From: Pelargonium nanum
Lineage: Eukaryota > Streptophyta > Magnoliopsida > Geraniales > Geraniaceae
NCBI GenBank assembly: GCA_036897485.1
Contig: JAYMTF010000937.1
Coordinates: forward strand, 1-28,186
Direction of reading: 5' to 3'
DNA: 28,186 bases
Shown here: positions 11,109 through 19,936 of the stretch, in pieces
How positions within the stretch are numbered: position 1 is the stretch's first letter
Layout: each line of letters opens with the position of its first letter
Notes under the pieces: generated by a model
The model's database searches: none
What the model was told of the DNA's origin: nothing
The model's input: the letters and a program-made list of their open reading frames with translations, nothing else
Program-made: the position numbers and the translations under genes

Positions 11109-11168
11109 AGTTCGGTAGACCCTGTATTGCGATAACAGGACGCCTTCGGTTTAAATCCTATTGCGGAG
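11109..11168 (+). pseudogene. tRNA-like relic (D-loop to acceptor, possibly trnW type)
   Basis: AGTTCGGTAGA at 11109-11119 matches the D-arm of the chloroplast-type tryptophan tRNA found in plant mitochondria. A T-arm-like GGTTTAAATCC follows after 28 bases, the same spacing as in that tRNA. Between them CCTGT/ACAGG forms a perfect 5-bp stem. The loop contains GCG rather than CCA. The T-stem is only partly paired and the 5' acceptor strand is missing (A-run). If the parentage is right, this is a dead fragment. Confidence 0.25.
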
Positions 11169-11465
11169 AGTGTTGCTGATTACAAGTTCCTTTGGCTTTA
11201 AATGTTTTAGATTAAGTTTCAAACCTACAATAAGGTTTTTTTAATACTCGTGTTATACCTCAACTCTTTTTGGTAACCTTTTAAATTTGGATTTATTATT
11301 GGAATCATATCGGCCCTAAGAGTAAGAATTCTATTACAATAATACAGGAATAAGGTTCCCCATTAGATATTGAGTTGCGCTTTGAATTAAAAAAGGTTCC
11401 TCTTTTATTATAAAATCTTTATTATACATCGTTAGTTTTTACTATTTCTAGTAGTAGCACAGCAG

Positions 11466-11486
11466 TCTTACTAGAATTTAGTAAGA
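11466..11486 (+). repeat. Hairpin, 8-bp stem
   Basis: TCTTACTA, loop GAATT, TAGTAAGA, extendable by a G.T wobble. A similar hairpin ending in the same TTAGTA word occurs at 13551-13570. Confidence 0.45.
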
Positions 11487-12400
11487 TCCTTGACACATGG
11501 ACATCAATCTTGTATCACGCAACCTTCTTTTTTAACCCCCACCAGGGAATGTAAGCAGTATAATACAAATGGGTTTCTTTCTAGATACGATCAACTTTGA
11601 GACTTCCTTTTTGATAGAATGAGTTGCATAAATGTGGCCCGCCTGCTTTGATACTAAAGATGATCTAGATCCCTACTGAACTTGAATACTAACTGAAAAG
11701 GGGTATCGTCCGCTAGATTACTTTTTGATAGGATTTACCAGCGAAGCGGGGCTCTTATGTTCTAGCAGCCGCGCCAATTCACTTGCCTTTGTATACGGGT
11801 ACTCGTAATTTCAGAATTCCCACAAAGTACCTCCATTTCTTTGGATCGAAAAGGGAGCTCTTCCTTTGGCAATATTATAAAAAGGCATACCGAGTTAGAG
11901 AATTTAGAAAAAACAGATTTACTGTAAATTCATACTTTAGTGTGCTAGCTTTGGAGAACTTTGTTTTAACCCATGAATCCGGCCCTTCGTGTAATATTAC
12001 CGAGCTATGACTTCAATACTATCAGCTTTTATTTAAGAATAAAGGGACCTACCTTATTTCTTTTTTGATCACAAATGAATGGGATTTCTGGTTTGTTAGA
12101 CATAGCTATAACTTAGTAAGTAATATAGCTCTCATATTATATAAGAATTTGAAGTATAAAGTCCAAGGCTTTTTTATACATCTAAATTTTTTTAATATCA
12201 TTGCAACGTTTTCATTGGTTCAAAAGGAGTCGGCAGCAAGTAGAGATGGATAGGTAATCTTGATTTATTACTATCTGGAATATAACCTACAAAGAAAAAT
12301 GTTAACCTTACTAGCTACAGAATAGGTTTCCTATTTACAATAACTCTAGAAATAGCGGTTTAAAAGCAGGAATATCCCGGATTACTTTTGAGTGGGATTC

Positions 12401-12419
12401 CTACCTCTAGAAGAGGTAG
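12401..12419 (+). repeat. Hairpin, 8-bp stem and 3-nt loop
   Basis: CTACCTCT, loop AGA, AGAGGTAG: a perfect stem with four G/C pairs, one of the stronger single hairpins here. It is not followed by a T-run. Confidence 0.5.
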
Positions 12420-12746
12420 TACATAAAAGCCAAAGTTTTCTCACTCCCAATTTCGTTGTTCTTTAGTGTTAAAGTTATAAAAAGGGCTATTCTATGCTTT
12501 TACATGCTATTATTTGCCACTTACTCAGAGAAAATTGAACTAGAAATAAAAACACACAGACTAATCCACGGATTTCTAATTTCACTTGTTAATGCTTTTT
12601 TTGGAGCCTAGTACTACGGGTTTCCTGCTACGTTCGTTGACTTAGCTACTAACACAAAAGATACAAGTTAGAAATATTTCTCATTCTGTAAAAGCAAGTT
12701 AATGCTATCTTTAGGGTTCGCTATAATTAGTATAAAAAAGGGAAGC

Positions 12747-12772
12747 GCCTTTCCCCCCCCCCGAATAAAGGC
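12747..12772 (+). repeat. C10 homopolymer in a hairpin loop
   Basis: Ten consecutive C (12753-12762) sit in the loop of a GCCTTT/AAAGGC stem (12747-12752 and 12767-12772). A C10 run is striking in DNA that is about two thirds A+T. Such tracts are slippage-prone, so the length may vary between molecules or be a sequencing artefact. Confidence 0.7.
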
Positions 12773-13179
12773 ACGTTATAATCTTTTGTACTTCAGTTGA
12801 AAAAAAGTACCTATTTTACTTACCTTACTTAAGGGTGCACATCATCCACGCCATTCTTATCAAGCTAAAGGATATTTTGATATTCTTAAAACGAAATACT
12901 TAGTATCAGGATACAAAGCAGGAGCACCCTAACCTTTCAAAAGATGATGCTTATTCCTAGATACTCCTTAAAAGTTTATGTACCCAAACTTTTGTAATAA
13001 AATATAGAATTAAAAATGCACGAAAGAATAAATATATAAAATTTATAATTTTTTTATTTAATACGGTTTCTGTTTTTCCGGTTACAAACAATAAGGAATT
13101 TCTGCCTGATGTATGGGGAATCATCTCTTACTTATAAGAGGAACACTATATAGGGTATGTATAACTTAAATACAAATAT

Positions 13180-13254
13180 CCAGCATTATATTTAATGTCA
13201 ACGAGTCACTGTTCATTTTAAAGAAAACCGTAGGTTCGAGTCCTACCCATATAA
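13180..13254 (+). pseudogene. tRNA relic with CAU anticodon (plant mitochondrial Ile/Met-CAU type)
   Basis: A perfect T-arm, GTAGG/TTCGAGT/CCTAC, lies at 13230-13246, followed by a 7-nt acceptor strand and an A. Upstream, CACTG-TTCATTT (13207-13218) matches the anticodon arm of the native CAU tRNA of plant mitochondria (remembered as CACCG-CTCATAA). TTATATTTAAT (13187-13197) recalls its D-arm start. The total length of about 75 nt is right for a tRNA. The 3' side of the anticodon stem and the 5' acceptor strand no longer pair, and the GG of the D-loop is lost, so I read it as a pseudogene that kept its T-arm. Confidence 0.45.
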
Positions 13255-13550
13255 TCAAATATGCCTCATTTGTCTTTTGAAGCTATCACTACGTACGCAT
13301 CTAACGTGGTTCTCTCGCTCTCTTTTCGTATAAGAAAAATATTATAATTACGAGTAAAATACTAATTTGTTATATTTCACCTTCTATATATTTTATATAT
13401 TTCTATAGCGATGGTTAAAGTTGTGAGTTCTTGTTATTTAAGAATTCTTCGAGTATGGGTAATTTTTACAAGTGTGCGCGATTATATAATATTGATTATA
13501 TTCTTCTTACATAAAACCAGCGAGCAGTAAAGGATTTCCCTTTTGTACAA

Positions 13551-13570
13551 TACTAATCCTGAAATTAGTA
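13551..13570 (+). repeat. Hairpin, 7-bp stem
   Basis: TACTAAT, loop CCTGAA, ATTAGTA. Shares its 3' arm word with the 11466-11486 hairpin. A/T-rich. Confidence 0.4.
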
Positions 13571-14064
13571 AGTTCCTATAGTCTGAGTAATAAATTCTAC
13601 AAAAAGAGTGTCAATATCCTAAATTTACTGACAAGTCAGATGGTTAGTACTTCTTGTCTATTTGCATTATGCTTTTTAAATAGGAGTTAGATAAGAAATA
13701 TGGGCTTATCTATACTGGGGATAGCAAAAAAACTTATGGAATCAAGACTAGTAAAAAAAACTCTAAGACATACAAGTAATCTTAGGTTAATAATTACGAA
13801 TAAGTTTTTCGGGTAGTTGGTATATGACAATCAAACTCTCCACTTATTAACAGCTTATATATCTCGAGACTGCCTACCTAGATAATCCACGAGTTTCAAC
13901 CGGGATCCTAGATATTCTTTCATTTTCAAACCAAAATGACTGGGTATAGATTATAAATCTAATATGCGCAGCTCGTAAAAAATTTGTATTTATTTTTGTC
14001 CTTGTCTTGAGTAGTAGACTAACTGATAAAGTAAAGTGTTCCTTGCTTTTAAAAGATCTCTCTT

Positions 14065-14102
14065 TATAATAAAAGCTACTGATAAAAAGAATTTTTATTA
14101 TA
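14065..14102 (+). repeat. A/T inverted repeat, 10-bp stem
   Basis: TATAATAAAA (14065-14074) pairs with TTTTATTATA (14093-14102) around an 18-nt loop. All ten pairs are A/T, so the significance is low. CTTTTAAAAG (14046-14055) is a separate palindrome just upstream. Confidence 0.3.
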
Positions 14103-15628
14103 GGCCCCGCTCTTGAAAGACAAAAGGAGCATTCTTATACCAAACTTAAATTTCTTATAGATATAAGCTGCTTAGTAAGTTTCCCCGGAATGGGGAGTTA
14201 GTTAGTATTAGCTCTATTTATGGCAGTTAGTGGTGTTATCGAATTGGGAAATGTTCTCAGATTAATGTGTTGAGGCAATATGTATATATTTGTTGAAACC
14301 CTCCCTTTTAATCTCTTTATTTTTTTCTAGGTTTTTAGGTTTCGGATCTAAAATATTTCCAAAGCTGTCTTTTTTTAAGAATTTTTAGTAAACTAATTAT
14401 AAACTCTAGATATTACTCTGGTAACAATTAGAATTTTTGTCGAACTTATTTTAAGGTGTAGACACAAAAAGTAAGTGAAGAGGAACCCATTAGATTGCTA
14501 ATGTGCCAGAGTGCCCTACAAAAATTACTCTATTCGCTAGATTTTTTAGGAGATTTCAAAGAGGAGGAGCTATTGGTAAAATAACAAATATGGAATAAAA
14601 TTTCTTAGATTATATATTATGAGTTCGTTAACGAGATATTTCCTTGTAAAATCAAGTATAACTATAAAGTTTATAACATAGCAACTCCTGAATAAAGCAA
14701 TCCTAAGCAGAAGATTACAGGGTTTATCCTACTTCTCTTATCTTATCCGGACTAGTTACCCCATTGTAGTAGTGAAGAGCGAGCCTCCTTAGACGCACAA
14801 TTCAAAATAAGGAGAAGGTGGAGATAAGTCCTGACTATTGCTATAGGATTTCTTACACTTTGACCAGGAGCCCCTCACGGACGAAGTTTCTTCAATTGAT
14901 ATTTATAGGAAACCCCTCCCAAGATAAAAAACCATTAAGGGGCCAACGAAAACACGTGTAAGTAAAAGGGAAACCCTTAACTAGTAGCTATTGAAGATCC
15001 TAAATATAAAAAGGGAACTCATTAAACACCGTGACTTTCTTGTAACTTTGAAACCTTACATTAAACAGCGAATCCTATAAGTAAAATCTAAAAATTAAGT
15101 AAACAGGGTCTTATAAAAGCCTTCTATTTGTGGACTAATTCGAGAGAGAGCGATACCATTATGTAGAAAATAAAGACTCTAAGGTGTATACCTAACAAGT
15201 TTGCCCTTCCTTTTTTAATAAGAAGTATAGGAAATCAGGGCCGTTTCTGAGGCTTAAAGAGAGAGCCAATACTTTTATTTGTTAAAGTTGCTTTACTTAT
15301 AAGGCAAGCTATAAAATAAATACCCGTCGTTAGAGAGCGTATTCCCCTTTTGTGTTCGAGTCCTAGTAAACTGAATAGTGTAAACCTTTGAAAAAGGACA
15401 GGGTTTTTTAAAGCAATATAAATTTTATACAAGCAAGATGCCCTTTTTAGGACTGTTCAGGTTCTCAACTGAAAAGTCTGTTATTTCACAAACGCTAACT
15501 GGTTCCAAAAAGGGACTGAAGTAAGTTTTAGTGATTAATATCCCGGATACCTGAGGTACCCGTAACCGCAACTAAGGGGAACTTTTTAAGGAATATCTCG
15601 TTATTTAAATGTGTTTATTACTATAAGT

Positions 15629-15640
15629 GTACACGTGTAC
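15629..15640. repeat. 12-bp palindrome with CACGTG core
   Basis: GTACACGTGTAC is perfectly self-complementary. The CACGTG core is a common plant nuclear regulatory word, but nothing here indicates a nuclear promoter. Confidence 0.4.
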
Positions 15641-15716
15641 TTAGAATTACAAGCAGACAGAAACTAGATATACTTTTGAACGACAATTCTTTAATGCCAT
15701 CCGAGTCTTTGTATTT

Positions 15717-15732
15717 GTAAGACCTGTCTTAC
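15717..15732 (+). repeat. Hairpin, 7-bp stem
   Basis: GTAAGAC, CT, GTCTTAC: a near-perfect palindrome with three G/C pairs and a 2-nt centre. Confidence 0.4.
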
Positions 15733-16315
15733 TTACTCTATGTACTCTTCAATATGCTGCTTATTAAGTAGTTATTCACTGTCTTGATAGCGAGTATAGT
15801 CTTACCTTTCTTATAAGTTATAGTAGTATATAGGTATCGAGTAGCTAAAAACTATTAAGAAATCCTTAAACCCCGAGGAGTAGCTATCTTAATAACTAAT
15901 AGACACTCAAGGGGAAGGTTATAAACAACGAAATCTCTTTTTCTAGTCCGGAAAGTAGTTTCAGAATATAAGGAAAATCAGGAGTTTTAGAACCCATTCA
16001 CTGAGGGATTTCTTTCTTTCTAAGAAGGAGTCGCGGGTTTCATTTACTAAGAATTGTAGTAACTAATGCTGTTCTAGGTAAGGTGGGCCCTACAAGCAGG
16101 AATAATATATTAAATTGAACAAGACCAGTCGGATCACTAGATCCTTTTCAAGAGAATTACATAATAAGTATTTTAGGGAACAGTATATAAATAAATTGAC
16201 AAAGGCCCCATAACGACAAATCCAGGACTTTTTGCTAAATATTGTGAGATAAACCCCTGGTTGAGAACTATTAGCGATAACCCCGTTTACGACGAGTCGG
16301 GTAACTATATATTGT

Positions 16316-16388
16316 CGGGACTTACAGGACTTGAACCTGCGGCCGTTAGGTGAATCTTCCAATGCTCTACCAACTGGGATATACAGGA
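16316..16388 (-). pseudogene. trnK-type tRNA relic with broken acceptor stem
   Basis: On the minus strand 73 bases align without a gap to the remembered plant mitochondrial trnK(UUU), agreeing at roughly three quarters of positions. Retained parts are AGTTGGTA-GAGC of the D-arm, TTGG/CCTAA of the anticodon stem and the T-arm GCAGG-TTCAAGT-CCTGT. Lost parts are the whole acceptor helix (5' TCCTGTA cannot pair with 3' AAGTCCC), half the D-stem, and the anticodon loop, which reads AGATTCA instead of CTTTTAA. U33 is gone. It lies about 330 bases from the trnQ-type element on the same strand. I infer a decayed gene that cannot fold as a normal tRNA. Confidence 0.55.
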
Positions 16389-16719
16389 AAATGACAGCAA
16401 TTTGGAACGATATTTCAAAGCACGCCCTAACTTATTTACTAATCAAGAAAGTGACTATCTTCCTTTTGTTTAATTACTCTCTTTACAGGCCTGTTAGACT
16501 AAGTTACTTACAAATCTAACTTGAATCGAGGAACCGGAAGCTATAATAAGGCAAGTAAGCTAGAACTAGAATTCACTGTCTGGGAGATTTCCCTATTGTA
16601 AGACACTTAAACAGGGCTGTAAAGAAGTACTAGTAGCCTTTTCTTTTGCACCTAATATACTAAGTGCGCTTTAACTATCCCAAACTGACCTTTTGATATG
16701 TTTATAGAACTCTTTTCTA

Positions 16720-16791
16720 CTGGAGTAAAGGGGATCGAACCCTTGCATGCTGATTCTCTGAACCAGTGCTTTACCACTTTGCTATACTCCA
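16720..16791 (-). tRNA. trnQ-type tRNA with rebuilt anticodon loop
   Basis: A 72-nt cloverleaf on the minus strand. The acceptor TGGAGTA/TACTCCA is perfect (7 bp) with discriminator G. The anticodon stem is CTGGT/ATCAG and the T-stem AAGGG/CCCTT (perfect) with loop TTCGATC. Length and sequence match the plant mitochondrial trnQ(UUG), about four fifths of positions by eye. Differences in the anticodon and T stems are largely paired, as in genes kept under selection for folding. The D-stem has an A.A mismatch at its third pair. The anticodon loop is TCAGAGA rather than TTTTGGT: the nominal anticodon is AGA, and base 33 is C where tRNAs have U. It could be a tRNA of altered identity, one that needs C-to-U editing at base 33, or a recent pseudogene. 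The fold is well supported; function is not. Confidence 0.65.
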
Positions 16792-18099
16792 ACCAAATAC
16801 ACTGAATGCTTATTTGACAAAAGCTTGGTTATTCATATGATCTAAATCTATTTGTATTTAACTAATTAAAATTCCTGACATTAACATAGCTACTAAGCCA
16901 ATGCAAGAGTTCCACTCCCATACTGTATAAAAGCTCCTTCCTAAACTACCTCTTAGAAATTCCTAACCTTTCTTACTTATGAATGCCCCCTTTCCTAATA
17001 CCTTTAACCAAGAAACAGAGAAAGCTGTACTTTGTACCTATTACCCGTTGGGCTACCGCGCCTTCGACTACTTAGTCTTCTTACTTGTTAGGAGTTCCTG
17101 CTTGTGAGTATACTCACTTTTCCCTTGGATTTTGAAGTGCATACTCCTAAATACTATAACTATACTATAGGATACAAACAGCAACTAAAAAAGCATACCT
17201 TTTCTAAATTCCAATAACCTAACTTCTCCTTTTAGGTTAGGAAAGACAGATTATCTAACTTCCCTGTACTTCTTAAAGCTACTTCTTTATGACTTGTTAC
17301 ACATAGACTTGTTAGAGCGCCCACTGTGCAACTCATTTAAGAAGAATCTAGCTAGACTTAAAGGTTAAGCGTATCCCGGAGTCCCCTTTTATAGTAGTCT
17401 TTAACTCCTAGTACTTTAGCAACCAAGAAAACGAAAGGATATAATAGAAAGGGGAAAGAAGCCTATATCCGTTATTCCGCTGTTATTAGTAATTGAAACG
17501 AGCTCGCATTAAGACAAGCTTACCTATTTTACTCTTTATTTAGTAGTATATACTCTCGAGCTAAAGAATTCCTATTCTATAAACTCCCAAGATAAACTTG
17601 CCTTCTTTATTAAGGAACAATGACTTACCATACACACTTCATTAAGTGGAATCCCAATTAGGAGGAGTTGCTCAAGTAGGTTGATAATGAAATTACTAGA
17701 AGAAAAAATATAGCATGCTACAAGGACATTAAAAAAGTCCCTGTCATGAATTATCCTGTCGAATATAATTTACACGTAAGATACTTAGTTATCTTATAAG
17801 TGATAAGCTCGGGATTCCATTTCGTTTTTAGTGGGATATAGATTGCTACAGGTATGCCTTCTACTCCTTTGGAATTACGAATGGCTTGAGTATACCCGTA
17901 CTAATATTATAAGGACTCCTACCTGAGAAAGGTGGTAAAAGCTAAAAATTTCATAGTAGTTTAGGGATTTTATAGTAATAAAATTTGTGGTTTTGGACTA
18001 TAATTTTTCAATTATAAAACCTACTAAAGACGCACCAGATAGATTTGTTTTTCTCTGAAAAACGCTTCCATCGAGTTAAACCGAGGACACTTTCCATAG
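16792..18099. other. Non-coding stretch with a G-poor island
   Basis: No intact gene. About 16860-17350 is poor in G on the plus strand and rich in CT words, unlike the flanks. Within it, 17024-17064 read on the minus strand looks like the 5' half of a tRNA (GGTAGCCCAACGGGTAA) but no T-arm follows. GTGAGTATACTCAC (17104-17117), TAGCATGCTA (17711-17720), TAAGATA/TATCTTA (17777-17796) and TATAATT/AATTATA (17999-18016) are self-complementary. Confidence 0.5.
17104..17117. repeat. 14-bp perfect palindrome
   Basis: GTGAGTA followed by TACTCAC with no spacer; six G/C bases in an AT-rich setting. Lies in the G-poor island. Purpose unknown. Confidence 0.45.
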
Positions 18100-18228
18100 T
18101 CAGAGCCGATAAAGGACAGCTAAGAACACGGTAGCAACTAAAGCGTATAAGTACATATACATGGCAGCGCCAACTGTGGCTGCAGGAGCTACTAGGAAAT
18201 TGAATCGAGGCTTTTGCTTTCTTAATAA
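18100..18228 (-). pseudogene. cox3-like fragment (cytochrome c oxidase subunit 3 relic)
   Basis: A 42-codon open frame on the minus strand ends in TGA at 18100-18102. Codons at 18147 down to 18118 read YALVATVFLA. Plant mitochondrial Cox3 has YALVATVLLAL in the transmembrane helix after its KEKRAV loop, and by eye about 24 of 30 bases agree with the remembered plant gene. The stretch lies in a small G/C-rich island (18105-18210). Upstream residues (VAPAATVGAAMYMY) do not follow Cox3 and downstream the match stops after LAV, so at most one helix survives. No start codon context and no other Cox3 block nearby. The opposite strand offers a 23-codon ATG frame (18161-18232) as an alternative reading. 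Could be coincidence, since hydrophobic helices share words. Confidence 0.35.
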
Positions 18229-18624
18229 TTAGAATTAAAAAAGTTTCATGAATTTAGGAGCATGGAAAAAGAAGTTCATCATTATGCCCGGCAATCTAAT
18301 TAGAAAATAAAACGGATTCACAAATTCAAGAGAATAGGAGATCTCTTGTGAAGCAACAGTAAGGGGAAGGTGACGAGGACAATAGGAAAAATACCTGCTT
18401 GACTTTATAGAGCCTGCTCTCTTTCTTGTAATGAAGGAAAGGCCAATTACGAAGAGTAGCTAGTATGTGAAGAGTGCAGAAATTGCGACCGAGAGACTTA
18501 GGATTCACACGTATTAGTACAGTGGACTCATTTATTCCTATCTCAAGCCAATCTTAATCTCCAATAGGGGCCCCTTTATATATAATAAATCGGATTGTTG
18601 TATAGTACTGGGTATAGATTTCTT

Positions 18625-18697
18625 TTGTAATGATAGAATTCGAACCTATAGCTTTCGTATTTATGAATGGTTTTATATAGATCATATAGATGACAAA
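18625..18697 (-). pseudogene. Possible tRNA relic, CAU type
   Basis: Minus strand. A fully paired T-arm ATAGG-TTCGAAT-TCTAT (18633-18649, one G.T pair) is preceded at nearly the right distance by TTCATAA, which would be a CAU anticodon loop. The anticodon stem, D-arm and acceptor do not pair convincingly. Resembles chloroplast-type trnM/trnI(CAU) 3' halves. Weak. Confidence 0.2.
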
Positions 18698-19798
18698 AAA
18701 CGAGAATAAATAAAGACTACTACACAGTAAAGGTTGAAGTAGACCTTGTTTGAATAGAAAAAGAGACCCGGTAGAGAGTAATACCAAGGATATAAGAAAT
18801 TCCTACGAATACGAACAATACCAAACTAATAAGAGCATAACTAAATACACTGGAAAAATCGTATGAAAGCAAGAATAAGGAGAAAACTTAATGATATACG
18901 ATATACACGCGATTACTATTATAGACTAACAAAAACTCTTATTACTAATTATTACTAAGTATTAATTTATAATTAAAAGATCAAATAATTTGTAAAGCTT
19001 GTCTTTCTAGCATAAAAGACAGTCCCGTCCAAAGCAACTTTAAGTTTTCTCAGTATTATGGGAAGTCTCGACCTAATCCTAGGCCTTATCTTAAGGAAAT
19101 AAAATTCATGAAATTCCTAAACATTGCCATTAAATCTCACTAGTCAAATCAAACCATACATTTTGGTACTAAAATTCTTGGTTGCGAAATATGAAATATA
19201 TAGTATTAACTTTTCAAGAATGGGTTCGTGGCTGAGCAACATTCTATTCAAAAGGTTTTTAAACAAAAAAAGTTTATGCTACTAAACAAAAAGTAAAGGA
19301 GATGGGTAGTTAGGAGTTAGACCTCAATCCAAAGCAAAAAATTTTTGTTTTTGTTCATTCCGGGACTCGATGGCCGGGAGTCAAGAAACTGAGTAAATCC
19401 CAGATCTTAATAGGTGTAGATAAATCCAATATGGTATCTTTTGATAACCCATAAAATCCTTCAGGGGTTCACCACCATTCCCAAGACCAGAGAGACTTGT
19501 AGGTTCGATCCATCACAGTGTAAATAATGAATTGGTATGCATTGTGCGGGTTCAAATCGAGTATACTATAACTTGGAAGGATCTATACGCACACTATAAG
19601 AGTAGGATTCGGATCCTTTAGAGTTATATATATAAGTAATAATTCTCGATCCGACAAAACAAAAAAATAATTAAGCTTTCCCTACTCATAACTAGGGATC
19701 CCTCTCTATCAATATTCTAGCAATATTTTTTTACAATTAATCTTGAAGGGGACCCCCATATTTAAATAAATAGGTGCTTAATAGGAGCAGAAGTTAAG

Positions 19799-19848
19799 TT
19801 ATAATAGTAAAATTATAAGCTTTTGCCGTACTATATCTAAAGTATAGT
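19799..19848 (+). repeat. Two hairpins in tandem
   Basis: TTATAAT, loop AGTAAA, ATTATAA (19799-19818) is followed 11 bases later by ACTATA, loop TCTAAAG, TATAGT (19830-19848). Both stems are perfect but A/T-rich. They lie just upstream of the second trnQ-type relic. Confidence 0.35.
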
Positions 19849-19864
19849 TAGACTTTATTTTGAT

Positions 19865-19936
19865 TTCATTAAATCCAAGTGGTACAACACCTGTTCGTAT
19901 AATCGGCATACAAAGGTTCAAAGCCTCCCCTTATCA
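19865..19936 (+). pseudogene. Second trnQ-type tRNA relic
   Basis: Aligning CCAAGTGGTA (19875-19884) with the D-arm of plant mitochondrial trnQ gives a gapless 72-nt match at about three fifths of positions. It is best in the D-loop, the 3' anticodon stem ATCGG, the variable loop and AAAGG-TTCAAAG of the T-arm. The acceptor and the 3' T-stem no longer pair. The anticodon loop reads TCGTATA, so base 33 is C, as in the better copy at 16720-16791. Probably an old duplicate in the opposite orientation. Confidence 0.35.

Larger units (their letters stand above)
11169..13179. other. AT-rich non-coding stretch
   Basis: No gene recognised. It includes a small G/C-rich patch at 11739-11775 with the words GCGGGGCTCT and AGCAGCCGCG. 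Hairpins occur at 11466-11486 and 12401-12419, a GATCTAGATC palindrome at 11662-11671, and the C10 tract at 12753-12762. Frames of 75 codons (11783-12010, TTG start) and 62 codons (12065-12253) show no family features. Confidence 0.55.
13255..16315. other. AT-rich non-coding stretch
   Basis: No gene recognised. It contains hairpins at 13551-13570, 14065-14102 and 15717-15732 and a GTACACGTGTAC palindrome at 15629-15640. A T-loop-like GTTCGAGTCCTAG at 15353-15365 lacks a pairing T-stem. Frames on the minus strand at 15235-15432 and 16090-16362 are chance-length; the second overlaps the trnK relic. Confidence 0.55.
18232..19864. other. AT-rich non-coding stretch with tRNA-arm debris
   Basis: No intact gene. 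Minus-strand frames of 60 (18326-18508) and 77 codons (18554-18787) have no family features. 18893-18906 is a tandem GATATAC pair and 18941-18958 a tandem ATTACTAA pair. Phrases at 19501-19511 and 19549-19558 resemble T-loops but lack pairing stems. CCGGGACTC and CCGGGAGTC (19362-19370 and 19375-19383) form a near-duplicate G/C-rich patch. Tandem hairpins lie at 19799-19848. Confidence 0.5.

Noticed and set aside
11131..11140. GATAACAGGA resembling the GGATAACAGGCTGAT of large-subunit rRNA
   Set aside because: Matching stops after the core word and the position fits the tRNA-like relic better.
11739..11800. AGCAGCCGCG resembling the small-subunit rRNA 530 loop, and a minus-strand frame with ASELARLLE resembling the ATP synthase alpha N-terminus
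   Set aside because: Flanks do not follow the rRNA helix, the next rRNA landmarks are absent, and the atp1-like words stop after about ten residues with a stop codon just upstream and no start codon.
15353..15365. T-loop-like GTTCGAGTCCTAG
   Set aside because: The T-stem strands do not pair and no cloverleaf can be built upstream.
17024..17064. Possible 5' half of a tRNA on the minus strand
   Set aside because: No T-arm or acceptor partner follows; D-stem pairing is poor.
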